DNA of 17,009 nt. Source: JAAEUE01 sp039180225. GTDB taxonomy: Bacteria > Pseudomonadota > Alphaproteobacteria > Rhizobiales > CAJQND01. Below are positions 6,042 to 13,552 of this stretch, piece by piece. Location: positions 1 to 17,009 of the forward strand of contig JBCDDQ010000081.1 of NCBI GenBank assembly GCA_039180225.1. The letters run 5' to 3'. The position numbers and the translations under genes were made by a program. The notes below the pieces were generated by a model. That model was not told the origin of the DNA, ran no database searches, and was given only the letters and a program-made list of their open reading frames with translations. How positions within the stretch are numbered: position 1 is the stretch's first letter; the number at the start of each line of letters is the position of its first letter.

Positions 6042-6776
6042 ATGGATCTCATCTTACTTGCCCAGTCAGGCCCTCAAGACCTCGTGGATGCGGCTAGCCA
6101 CTCGGGCGGGTTTTCTCTCTGGGGCCTGTTTCTGCAGGCCGATATTGTGGTCAAGCTGGTGATGATCGGCCTTCTGGCCGCATCTGTCTGGAGCTGGGCA
6201 ATCATCATCGAAAAGCTGTTCCTGCTGGTGCGCATCGAACGCAAGACCAACAGGTTTGAGGACCAGTTCTGGTCCGGCCGGTCCCTGGAAGACCTCTACG
6301 CCTCCATGTCCCAGGCCAAAAACCGCTCTTCGGCGGCCCTCTTCGTCTCGGCCATGCGCGAATGGAAACGCTCTCAGGAATCCATGATGCGCGCCGGTTT
6401 TCTCGGCGTTCAACAGCGCATCGAGCGGGCCATGGACGTGGAAATGCAAAAGGAAATGGCGAGCCTGGAATCCCGCCTGTTGTTCCTGGCCACCGTGGGC
6501 TCAACCGCCCCTTTTGTGGGCCTGTTCGGCACAGTGTGGGGCATCATGAACTCGTTCAGAGCCATTGCCGCCTCAAAGAGCACCAACCTGGCCGTGGTGG
6601 CCCCGGGGATCGCCGAAGCGCTGTTCGCCACGGCATTGGGCCTTTTGGCGGCCATTCCGGCTGTGATCTTCTATAACAAGATCACCAATGACATTTCCAA
6701 ACTGGCCGTGCGGCTGGAGAGCTTTTCGGGCGAGTTTTCGTCTATCATTTCCCGTCAACTTGATGAATCGGTGTAG
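6042..6776 (+). CDS. tolQ: Tol-Pal system proton channel subunit TolQ
   Basis: TolQ (MotA/TolQ/ExbB family) forms the pentameric stator that, with TolR, uses the proton gradient to energise TolA. The 244-residue product has three predicted membrane segments: about 34-56 (after an amphipathic N terminus), 146-168 and 190-212. A large cytoplasmic loop lies between the first two. The conserved core LFLATVGSTAPFVGLFGTVWGIM (about 147-169) and the third-helix segment APGIAEALFATALGLLAAIPA are clear. I start it at the ATG at 6042 rather than the in-frame TTG at 6003, since this gives the normal length; AAGG at 6027-6030 is a rather distant ribosome binding site. tolR begins two bases after its stop codon. 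Confidence 0.95.
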   Translation: MDLILLAQSGPQDLVDAASHSGGFSLWGLFLQADIVVKLVMIGLLAASVWSWAIIIEKLFLLVRIERKTNRFEDQFWSGRSLEDLYASMSQAKNRSSAALFVSAMREWKRSQESMMRAGFLGVQQRIERAMDVEMQKEMASLESRLLFLATVGSTAPFVGLFGTVWGIMNSFRAIAASKSTNLAVVAPGIAEALFATALGLLAAIPAVIFYNKITNDISKLAVRLESFSGEFSSIISRQLDESV

Positions 6777-6778
6777 CC

Positions 6779-7225
6779 ATGGGCGCAGCTTTACAGAGCA
6801 GGATTTCAGGAGCCCGGCGCCGCCGCCGCTCGTCCTATGCGCCCATGACCGAGATCAACGTGACGCCGTTTGTGGATGTCATGCTGGTGTTGCTGATTGT
6901 TTTTATGGTCACCGCGCCGCTTCTAACGGTGGGCGTTCCCATCGAGTTGCCGGAATCCAAGGCCAAGCCCCTGCAGGGCGAAAAGGAACCTTTGGCGATC
7001 ACGGTGAACGGTGATGGCCGGATCTTCCTGCAGGACACCGAGATCGAACTCGACACACTGGTGCCGAAATTGCTCGCCATAAGCCAAAACGGCTATAACG
7101 AGCGCATCTATGTGCGCGGCGACCACCAGGTGGATTATGGTGTTGTGGCCAAGGTCATGGGCACCATCTCAGGCGCCGGGTTTAAACGCATCGGGCTGGT
7201 GACGGCACCCGAAGAGATAAAGTAA
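6779..7225 (+). CDS. tolR: Tol-Pal system protein TolR
   Basis: TolR (ExbD/TolR family) is the single-pass partner that sits in the TolQ pore and anchors to peptidoglycan through its periplasmic domain. The 148 residues comprise a short Arg-rich cytoplasmic start (ARRRRRSS), the motif MTEINVTPFVDVMLVLLIVF with the proton-carrying Asp33, one membrane helix (about 31-50), and a periplasmic domain ending at 148. The N-terminal basic run supports the inside-to-outside topology. The gene is two bases from tolQ and 11 bases from tolA, so the three are one transcript. Confidence 0.95.
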   Translation: MGAALQSRISGARRRRRSSYAPMTEINVTPFVDVMLVLLIVFMVTAPLLTVGVPIELPESKAKPLQGEKEPLAITVNGDGRIFLQDTEIELDTLVPKLLAISQNGYNERIYVRGDHQVDYGVVAKVMGTISGAGFKRIGLVTAPEEIK

Positions 7226-7236
7226 GAACGAGGATC

Positions 7237-8181
7237 ATGCGCTGGAGCTTGATCGCATCCACTCTTGTCCACACTGCAATCTTGCTTGCAGGGGTGATCT
7301 CGTTTTCGTCTCCCGATGAGCTTAACCCGAGTTTTGACGAGGCGGCGGTGGTGGATCTGGTGGATCCCAGCGAAGTTTCACAGGCCGTTGCACTGGCAAA
7401 AGACGGCGAAGAGGACATAGCGGATCCGGCGACGCGGAAACAAGAAGACGTGCGCTTGGAAGCGTCAAGACCTGCAGAGGAACAACCTGAACAACAGCCG
7501 GAAGAAGCCAAGGCTGAAGAGCAAGCTCCCAAGGAACCTGAGCCTGAACCCGAACCGAAACCGGTGGAAGCGGAAAAAGAGCCCGAGCCCGTTCCGCAGC
7601 CTCAAGAGGTGAAAAAAGAGCCTGAGCCCGCGCCGGATCCTGAACCCAAACCGGTCGAAGCCAAGCCTGCGCCCGAAAAGCCAAAAGTCGCCGCGCCGAA
7701 ACCAAGGCGCAAACCGAAGAAGAAGCTTGCCAAGAAGAAACCGCAAAAGAAAAGAAAGTTCGACGCTGACGCGTTGACCGCGCTGTTGGATAAATCAGTG
7801 GATAAGACGACGCCCCAACGGGCGTCTGAAGGGTCGGGAACGCCCCGCAAGGCTGAGCGGAACGCCATTGGGGACAAAGCCGAGCTTAGCGCGACGGAAA
7901 GGGATTGGCTTATCGACAAGATCAATCAGTGTTACAGCATTCCGGCTGGTGTGGAAGATGCGCGTTTATGGCAGGTGACATTGCAATTTCGCACTGATGG
8001 AAGTGGGCAAGTGTTCGGTGTGCCTCTCGCCGTTAAATCCTCCGGCGGTGCGCAGGGAAAAGTTGCGGTCGAAACGGCAACGCGAGCGCTCTTTAAGTGC
8101 GCACCGTACGACCGCTTTGAGAGTTTCAAGAACAATGAGTTTAGGATCAATTTCGATCCCGATCGCATGGTGAATGGTTGA
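7237..8181 (+). CDS. tolA: Tol-Pal system protein TolA
   Basis: TolA links the TolQR motor to TolB-Pal across the periplasm. The 314-residue protein has one N-terminal membrane anchor (about 4-24), then an acidic/proline/lysine stalk with repeated EPEPEPKPVEA-like units (about 80-160). A very basic run follows (KPRRKPKKKLAKKKPQKKRK, about 165-184), then a folded C-terminal domain from about 215. Cys232 and Cys288 probably form the conserved disulfide of that domain. The long Ala-rich helix of enterobacterial TolA is replaced by a Pro/Glu/Lys stalk, as is common in Alphaproteobacteria. GAGGA at 7230-7234 serves as ribosome binding site at short spacing. Domain order and location between tolR and tolB make the call firm despite low sequence conservation. 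Confidence 0.92.
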   Translation: MRWSLIASTLVHTAILLAGVISFSSPDELNPSFDEAAVVDLVDPSEVSQAVALAKDGEEDIADPATRKQEDVRLEASRPAEEQPEQQPEEAKAEEQAPKEPEPEPEPKPVEAEKEPEPVPQPQEVKKEPEPAPDPEPKPVEAKPAPEKPKVAAPKPRRKPKKKLAKKKPQKKRKFDADALTALLDKSVDKTTPQRASEGSGTPRKAERNAIGDKAELSATERDWLIDKINQCYSIPAGVEDARLWQVTLQFRTDGSGQVFGVPLAVKSSGGAQGKVAVETATRALFKCAPYDRFESFKNNEFRINFDPDRMVNG

Positions 8182-8205
8182 GTTGGGTTGGGAAAGGGCA
8201 GCTTC

Positions 8206-9540
8206 ATGAGGAAAGGTATCCGTATGGTGGCCATATTGCGGTGCTTGGCGGTCGCGTTGGTTATGAGTGTTGGCGGTTGGGGCATGTCCGTTCAACCGGC
8301 CCGCGCGCTGATCGAAATCGACATCACCAAAGGCCAGGTGCAACCCATGCCGGTGGCCATCCCCGCCTTTGTGGGCGATCCCAAGTTCGGCCCGGACATC
8401 TCCGGCGTCATCAGCGGCAATCTGCTCCGCTCCGGCCTGTTCAATCCGTTGCCGCCGGCCTCTTACATTGAGCAGATCAACGATTTCTCCGCCCCGCCGC
8501 GGTTTGGCGATTGGCGCATCATCAAAGCCCAGGCGCTGATCACCGGCCGGGTGACCGTGCAAGGCGATGGCCGGCTGAAGGCCGAGTTCAGATTGTGGGA
8601 CGTTCTGGCCCAAAAGCAGCTCACCGGCTTCCAGTTCGTCACCACCCCGCGCAACTGGCGGCGCATCGGCCATCTGATTTCCGATGCGGTTTACCAGCGG
8701 CTGACCGGTGAAAAGGGCTATTTCGATACCCGCGTGGTCTATGTGGAAGAGACCGGACCCAAATCCAAGCGCATCAAGAAGCTGACCATCATGGACCAGG
8801 ACGGCTTCAACAAGCGCACCTTGACCAATGGCGGCGATCTGGTGCTGACCCCGCGGTTCAGCCCCACCAGCCAGGAAATCACCTATATGTCCTATTCCAG
8901 CGGCAGGCCGCGGGTCTATCTGCTGAACATTGAAACCGGCCAGCGCGAGCTGGTCTCCAACGATCCTTCCATGAGCTTTTCGCCGCGCTTTTCGCCTGAT
9001 GGCCAGCGGGTGATCATGAGCCTGCAGCGCGGCGGCAATTCCAACATTTTCACCATGGACCTGCGCACCCGCACAACCCGCCAGCTGACCAAGACGGCGG
9101 CGATCGACACCGCGCCCTCCTATTCGCCGGACGGGCGACAGGTGGTTTTTGAATCGGACCGTGCCGGCTCCCAGCAGATCTATGTAATGAACTCTGACGG
9201 CACCAATCAGCGCCGCATTTCGTTCGGCCAGGGCCGCTATTCCACACCCGTGTGGTCACCACGCGGAGATGTGATCGCGTTTACCAAGCTTTTGAAGGGC
9301 CGATTCTTGATCGGTGTGATGCGTCCGGACGGCTCTGGTGAGAGAATATTAACCGAAGGCTACCACAATGAGGGACCGACATGGGCACCCAACGGACGTG
9401 TGCTCATGTTTTTCCGGGAAACCCGCGGAGAACAAGGTGGTGCAAAGTTGTACTCCGTGGATTTGACTGGATACAATGAACAGGAGATCAAGACCGGAAC
9501 TTGGGCATCGGATCCAGCCTGGTCGCCGCTCATCCAATAA
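8206..9540 (+). CDS. tolB: Tol-Pal system beta-propeller protein TolB
   Basis: TolB is the periplasmic protein that cycles between TolA and Pal. The 444-residue precursor has a signal peptide ending at about residue 34 (VQPARA, then LIEIDITKG, the TolA-binding N terminus). An N-terminal alpha/beta domain follows (IPAFVGDPKFGPDISGVISGNL onward). The six-bladed propeller in the second half shows repeated PRFSPDGQRV, PSYSPDGRQVVF, PVWSPRGDVIAF and PTWAPNGRVLMFF motifs. The ATG at 8206 has AAAGGG at a good distance. The in-frame ATG at 8224, preceded by AGGAAAGG, is a workable alternative and would also leave a signal peptide; the TTG at 8188 is less likely. It lies 24 bases after tolA. Confidence 0.95.
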   Translation: MRKGIRMVAILRCLAVALVMSVGGWGMSVQPARALIEIDITKGQVQPMPVAIPAFVGDPKFGPDISGVISGNLLRSGLFNPLPPASYIEQINDFSAPPRFGDWRIIKAQALITGRVTVQGDGRLKAEFRLWDVLAQKQLTGFQFVTTPRNWRRIGHLISDAVYQRLTGEKGYFDTRVVYVEETGPKSKRIKKLTIMDQDGFNKRTLTNGGDLVLTPRFSPTSQEITYMSYSSGRPRVYLLNIETGQRELVSNDPSMSFSPRFSPDGQRVIMSLQRGGNSNIFTMDLRTRTTRQLTKTAAIDTAPSYSPDGRQVVFESDRAGSQQIYVMNSDGTNQRRISFGQGRYSTPVWSPRGDVIAFTKLLKGRFLIGVMRPDGSGERILTEGYHNEGPTWAPNGRVLMFFRETRGEQGGAKLYSVDLTGYNEQEIKTGTWASDPAWSPLIQ

Positions 9541-9654
9541 ATGCCATTTTTTTGCTTATGAGCGATCACCAAATTCTGCAATTGGATTCTACGAGCCTGA
9601 AGCCGGGTGGACCTGATTAGGACGGCACGGGGCTTGTCACGAGGAGTGGGACGA

Positions 9655-10149
9655 ATGAAACGTCTTGTTGAAAGCTTTAAAATTGTGGCCATCGCCGTGG
9701 CCCTCTTAGGACTTGCGGCCTGTTCGTCGAAAGACAAACCGGATGTGGCTGCTGTCGATGTTGAGAACGCAACCCCCGGCTCTCAGCGTGACTTCACCAT
9801 CAACGTGGGTGACCGCGTTCTGTTCCTTGTGGACCAGTCGACCCTGACCCCGCAGGCGCAAGAGATCCTGCGCCGCCAGGCCACATGGCTGAAGCAATAT
9901 GGCCAGGTGACCATTCAGGTGGAAGGCCACGCCGATGAGCGGGGCACCCGTGAGTACAACATTGCCCTGTCGGCCCGCCGCGCGGAAGCCTCCAAGAACT
10001 TCCTGATCGCCCAAGGCATCGAACCGGGCCGCGTCTCCACCATAGCCTTCGGCAAGGAGCGCCCCGTGGCTTTGTGCGCCGAAGAGAGTTGCTTCTCGCA
10101 AAACCGGCGTTCGGTAACGGTGATCACCGCCGGCGCCGTTGCCGGCTAA
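9655..10149 (+). CDS. pal: Peptidoglycan-associated lipoprotein Pal
   Basis: Pal is the outer-membrane lipoprotein that binds peptidoglycan and TolB. The 164-residue precursor has a lipoprotein signal peptide with lipobox LAAC, giving lipidated Cys23 followed by Ser, which favours outer-membrane sorting. The OmpA-like domain (about 50-158) has VEGHADERGTREYN, with Asp94 for diaminopimelate binding, then ALSARRAEASKNFL and SQNRRSVTVI. A cysteine pair in CAEESC (141 and 146) may form a disulfide. The start at 9655 is set by GAGGAG at 9641-9646; the longer frame from 9607 lacks a site. A 114-base gap separates it from tolB; I see no convincing promoter in it. Confidence 0.96.
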   Translation: MKRLVESFKIVAIAVALLGLAACSSKDKPDVAAVDVENATPGSQRDFTINVGDRVLFLVDQSTLTPQAQEILRRQATWLKQYGQVTIQVEGHADERGTREYNIALSARRAEASKNFLIAQGIEPGRVSTIAFGKERPVALCAEESCFSQNRRSVTVITAGAVAG

Positions 10150-10162
10150 ACGCGACCGGTCT

Positions 10163-10242
10163 CCCGCGCCCTTGCGAACGCGAGGGCCCATAGCTCTGAG
10201 CGTGCTGATCATTTGCTTGGGTCCTCGCTTTCGCAAGGACGC
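10163..10242 (+). repeat. Bipartite REP-like repeat, family F1, copy 3
   Basis: An 80-base unit nearly identical to the one at 3042-3120. It has hairpin GCCCTTGC-GAAC-GCGAGGGC, then CCATAGCTC, a variable 30-base spacer, and hairpin GTCCTCGC-TTTC-GCAAGGAC. It begins 13 bases after the pal stop codon, the same placement relative to a gene end as copy 1. The remaining 110 bases before the next gene hold no recognisable site besides its ribosome binding site. Confidence 0.8.
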
Positions 10243-10352
10243 AAAGGGCGCGCGACCCCCTTCACGTCAGCTCACGAAAATATGCTTTGCTGGCCCCCCG
10301 GCCTGGGCGGCACACTGGCGATTCCCCTTCGCACTCAACTGAGGAAACGACC

Positions 10353-10925
10353 ATGAGCCGCCGTCCTTTGCTGTCCCGCCGATCCGTTGTTGCCGCAGGG
10401 GCCGCAGCGCTGGGGGCAAGCACGCTTCCGGCAGCGGCCCTTTCCGCCAGCCGTCTTGCGCCCATGTGGGAGATCACAGAATGGTTGAACGGCGATGGCG
10501 GCAATGTGGACACGCTCAAGGGCAAGGTCATCATCGTTGACTTCTTCCAGCTCTGGTGCCCGGGCTGCAACCGCTTCTCCGGCCCGCTGATGCAGCATTG
10601 GCAGGAAAAGTTTGCCGAGCACATCAAGGGCGGGCGCCTGCAGATGGTGAAGATCCACACCGTGTTTGAGGGCCACAGCTATCAAAACCCCGACAAGCTG
10701 AAGAGCTACGTGACCGAAAAGGCCATCACCATGCCCGTGGGCATAGACCGGCACGAGGCGGGCCAGCGCGTGCCCATCACCATGCGCCGCTACCGCACCA
10801 GCGGTACGCCGGAAATGGTCATCATCTCGCCGGAGGGCATAATTGTCTTCCAGAAGTTCGGCGGCTTTGAGTACAAGCCGGTCGAGGCCATGTTCGTAGA
10901 GCTGTTGAAAAAGCAGACCGCCTGA
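10353..10925 (+). CDS. Exported thioredoxin-fold (TlpA/redoxin-like) protein
   Basis: A 190-residue protein with a twin-arginine-type leader (SRRSVVAAGAAALGAS, cleavage likely after PAAALSA, about residue 32) and a thioredoxin-like domain. The active-site motif is LWCPGC, with Cys69 and Cys72, after the strand VIIVDFF. TSGTPEMVII supplies the expected cis-proline loop. The CPGC motif and export point to periplasmic disulfide reduction or peroxide handling, but the partner is unknown. GAGGAAAC at 10341-10348 gives a good ribosome binding site for the ATG at 10353. The small basic gene downstream starts 15 bases after its stop and is probably co-transcribed; a shared terminator follows. Confidence 0.85.
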   Translation: MSRRPLLSRRSVVAAGAAALGASTLPAAALSASRLAPMWEITEWLNGDGGNVDTLKGKVIIVDFFQLWCPGCNRFSGPLMQHWQEKFAEHIKGGRLQMVKIHTVFEGHSYQNPDKLKSYVTEKAITMPVGIDRHEAGQRVPITMRRYRTSGTPEMVIISPEGIIVFQKFGGFEYKPVEAMFVELLKKQTA

Positions 10926-10940
10926 CCCCATATCAAGTCG

Positions 10941-11228
10941 ATGAGGCTGATCCTTAAAGTGATTGTTGGTGCTGGCGCCGTGTTGTTTGCCGCGAGCGGC
11001 CCGCTCTCAGCCGGCTCCTCCGGTCTCGGCCTCCCGGACCCGGGTGCCTCCATCCGGCAGCTCAATCAGAAGGCGGTGGACCGCTTCAACGACAGCGCCT
11101 CCCAGGTGCGCCGTTCTCAGCAAAACGAGACCTCAAGACGCAAGGCCCGCGATAGAGCGTTCCAAAAGGAACGGCGGGAGCGCCAGCGCAAGATTGATCT
11201 GGAGCGCGAGCACTCGTCCCACAAATAA
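10941..11228 (+). CDS. Small exported basic protein, unknown function
   Basis: This 95-residue product has an N-terminal signal peptide (RLILKVIVGAGAVLFAASGPLSA, cleavage near residue 24). A short Gly/Ser/Pro stretch follows, then a strongly charged helical segment (about 45-90) rich in Arg, Lys, Glu and Gln that could form a coiled coil. It has no cysteine and no motif I recognise. The ATG lacks a clear ribosome binding site but is only 15 bases after the thioredoxin-like gene, so translation may be coupled. Coding character is supported by the signal peptide and by a terminator directly after the stop. Function is unknown. Confidence 0.65.
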   Translation: MRLILKVIVGAGAVLFAASGPLSAGSSGLGLPDPGASIRQLNQKAVDRFNDSASQVRRSQQNETSRRKARDRAFQKERRERQRKIDLEREHSSHK

Positions 11229-11231
11229 AAA

Positions 11232-11265
11232 CCCGCCGCCAGGATCCCCGGCGGCGGGCTTTATG
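11232..11265. terminator. Bidirectional intrinsic terminator
   Basis: A perfect nine-base stem, CCCGCCGCC (11232-11240) with GGCGGCGGG (11250-11258), encloses a nine-base loop. On the plus strand CTTTAT follows. On the minus strand the stem is followed by TTTTTATTTG, a better U-tract. It therefore most likely ends the minus-strand transporter transcript as well as the plus-strand gene pair. Confidence 0.85.
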
Positions 11266-11282
11266 CGTAATGTGGTGCGGGT

Positions 11283-12869
11283 TTACCGCTCCTCTGTCAG
11301 CAGCGCCTTGTAGACACAGTAGCACATGGCCAGAACGACGAGGGTGAACGGTATGCCCGTCGACACCGCCGCGCCCTGAAGCGCTGAGAGGCCGCCGCCC
11401 AACAAGAGGGCAATCGCCACCAGTCCTTCCAGCGTGCACCAGAAGACGCGCTGTACAACCGGCGCATCCATCTTGCCGCCGGCCGTGATCGTGTCGATCA
11501 CCAACGAACCTGAGTCCGATGAGGTCACGAAGAAGATCACCACCAGCACCAGCGAGATCGGTGCCACGATGGAGTAAAGCGGCAGCTCTTTCAGGAAGCC
11601 GAACAGAGAACCTTCCGGCTTGTAGCTGTCGATCACCGTGGCTTTCACGCCTTCCGCGCCGCCTGCGTTCAGCATGTCGATGGCAGCGCCACCGAATGTG
11701 GACATCCACAGCGCGCAGACCAATGTGGGCGCGATCAGAGCACACAGAACGAATTCACGCACGGTGCGGCCTTTGGAGATGCGGGCGATAAACATGCCCA
11801 CGAACGGTGACCAGGCAATCCACCAAGCCCAGTAGAACGTGGTCCAGCCGTGGAAGTAGCTGGTGTCGGTTCGCCCGAACGGGTTCGATAGCGCGGGCAG
11901 AAGGATCACGTAATCGACCATGACGCCCACATATCTGGTGATCGCCGTAACGGCACCGGTGGCGAACATCACGAAGAAGAACAGCACCACGGCCATGATC
12001 ATGTTGATTTCCGACAAACGCTTCACGCCCTTGTCCATGCCCATCATGACCGAAACCAGAGCGACCGCCGTGATGCCGATAATCAGCATGACGGTGAGCG
12101 TGTTGGACTGTTCGAAGCCGAACACTTCGTTCATCCCGAACGCCACTTGTTGTGCGCCCAGGCCAAGCGATGTGGTCAGACCAAAGAGGGTTGCAAACAC
12201 CGCCAGAATGTCGATGCAGTGGCCCCACCAGCCCCAGATCCGCTCGCCCAAAATGGGATAGAAGGCAGACCGCAAGGTCAGCGGCAAGCCTTTATTGTAG
12301 CAGAAGATGGCCAGGGTCAGGCCCACCACGGCGTAAACCGCCCAGCCTTCAAGGCCCCAGTGGTGAATGGTGCCGACCACGCCGATATAGGGGCTATCGG
12401 CTATGTCGATCCCCAACGGCCGTGCGGCGCCTTTTTCGGCGAAGTTGTAGTAGGTCGGCTCAAGCACGCCGAAGAACAGCAGGCCGATGCCGATGCCGGC
12501 TGCGAACATCATCGCGATCCAGCCGGGGTAGGAATAATCCGGTTTGGCGTCCTTGCCGCCAATGCGCACCCCTCCCACTGGCAAGAAAATCAAGGCCAGG
12601 CAGAACAGGGTCATGATGTTGACCGATCCCACCAGGAACCAGTCAAACTGTTTGGTTAGAAACGGACGTAGCCAGCCAAAAAAACTTGCCGTGGCTTCCT
12701 GGTTCGCCAGCGCCAACAGCACGAAGGCAATGATGATCAAACTGGAAATTACGAAGACAGGATTGTGAATATCCAAACCAAAGGGGCGGATATTGTCTTG
12801 CCCCATCTGGTAGTCAGTCGCCATTTCTTCACGACTGGATTGTGAGGAAGTCTGTTCACTACTTGACAC
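11283..12869 (-). CDS. BCCT-family transporter (betaine/carnitine/choline or DMSP type)
   Basis: A 528-residue inner-membrane carrier with about 12 predicted membrane helices and a hydrophilic Ser/Glu-rich N-terminal tail of about 30 residues. The family hallmark FYWAWWIAWSPFVGMFIARISKGRTVREF spans 345-373; Trp349, Trp350 and Trp353 form the aromatic substrate box. The glycine-rich helix is AAGIGIG (123-129). The FFVTSSDSGS segment keeps the Thr449-Ser450 pair corresponding to the sodium site of BetP, suggesting sodium-coupled uptake rather than CaiT-type exchange. The substrate (glycine betaine, choline, or DMSP as in DddT-like members) cannot be fixed from sequence. The DmdA-like enzyme about 3 kb away makes a methylated osmolyte attractive. 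The start is GTG at 12869 with GGAGGG seven bases upstream; a later ATG at 12824 is weaker. Confidence 0.9.
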   Translation of the reverse strand: MSSSEQTSSQSSREEMATDYQMGQDNIRPFGLDIHNPVFVISSLIIIAFVLLALANQEATASFFGWLRPFLTKQFDWFLVGSVNIMTLFCLALIFLPVGGVRIGGKDAKPDYSYPGWIAMMFAAGIGIGLLFFGVLEPTYYNFAEKGAARPLGIDIADSPYIGVVGTIHHWGLEGWAVYAVVGLTLAIFCYNKGLPLTLRSAFYPILGERIWGWWGHCIDILAVFATLFGLTTSLGLGAQQVAFGMNEVFGFEQSNTLTVMLIIGITAVALVSVMMGMDKGVKRLSEINMIMAVVLFFFVMFATGAVTAITRYVGVMVDYVILLPALSNPFGRTDTSYFHGWTTFYWAWWIAWSPFVGMFIARISKGRTVREFVLCALIAPTLVCALWMSTFGGAAIDMLNAGGAEGVKATVIDSYKPEGSLFGFLKELPLYSIVAPISLVLVVIFFVTSSDSGSLVIDTITAGGKMDAPVVQRVFWCTLEGLVAIALLLGGGLSALQGAAVSTGIPFTLVVLAMCYCVYKALLTEER

Positions 12870-13206
12870 GATTGTTCCCTCCCGCTCGTTGCAAGTGCGT
12901 CAGCTTGGCAAAGGTTTTGTGAAAAAGCAATCGCATAAACGCAAGATCTCAACTGGAGATTTGAGTACGGAATTTTGCACAATCAGGCCTCGGCGCGGCA
13001 TTCGGAACGGTCCGGTGTGCATGTTTCCTGCATTCGCGCGAAGCCGTAAGTCCGAAACACGGCGGAGCCCGCCCACAACCGCAGCGCATCTTGACTCCCT
13101 TGTCTGAAGCTTTAACCTTGAGCGCCTTGGTGGTCCGTTTCGGTGAACAGCACGCTACATGTTTCGCCGCCACCCACAGCACTTAAAAACAGTCACATAA
13201 ATCGGG
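12870..13206. promoter_or_regulatory. Divergent intergenic region between transporter and cytochrome genes
   Basis: No gene is supported in these 337 bases. A perfect inverted repeat, ATCTC-N5-GAGAT (12946-12960), lies about 80 bases before the transporter start codon and could be an operator for it. On the plus strand, TTGACT (13091-13096) and TAACCT (13113-13118) at 16-base spacing are a weak promoter candidate for the cytochrome gene, with a leader of about 85 bases. Both are tentative. Confidence 0.3.
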
Positions 13207-13542
13207 GTGCGCAACTTGTTGAGAATTTCCAGTACACTATTGGTTATGACCGCACTGCTCTCCCCTCAGACTGCGCTCGGTGGTGACATAGCGGCGGGGG
13301 AAACCAGATACAATGAGACCTGTGTCGCTTGCCACGGACCGGCCGGAAAAGGTGTAGCCAGTTATCCAAAGGTTTCCGGCCAAGAGATTTCATATACGGT
13401 TGCCAAGTTAGAGGCCTATAGAAAAGGCGAAAAGCAGGGCCCAAACTCATCTCTAATGATCATGATGGCAAAGCCATTGACGGATGAGGAAATTGCAAAC
13501 TTGGCCGCGTATCTGAAAGACGCCAAGTACAATGTCGATTAG
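13207..13542 (+). CDS. Small periplasmic class I cytochrome c
   Basis: This 111-residue precursor has a signal peptide (LLRISSTLLVMTALLSPQTALG, cleavage near residue 25) and one haem-binding motif, CVACH, with Cys39, Cys42 and His43. The spacing and the following HGPAGKG segment are typical of cytochrome c553/c554-like electron carriers. The sixth ligand should be a methionine in SSLMIMMAKPLTDEEIANLAAYL (84-87). Start: GTG at 13207, the first possible start after the in-frame stop at 13198-13200; its ribosome binding site is poor. It lies 10 bases before the dehydrogenase start, so it is the likely electron acceptor of that enzyme. Confidence 0.9.
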   Translation: MRNLLRISSTLLVMTALLSPQTALGGDIAAGETRYNETCVACHGPAGKGVASYPKVSGQEISYTVAKLEAYRKGEKQGPNSSLMIMMAKPLTDEEIANLAAYLKDAKYNVD

Positions 13543-13552
13543 GGAGGAAAAA

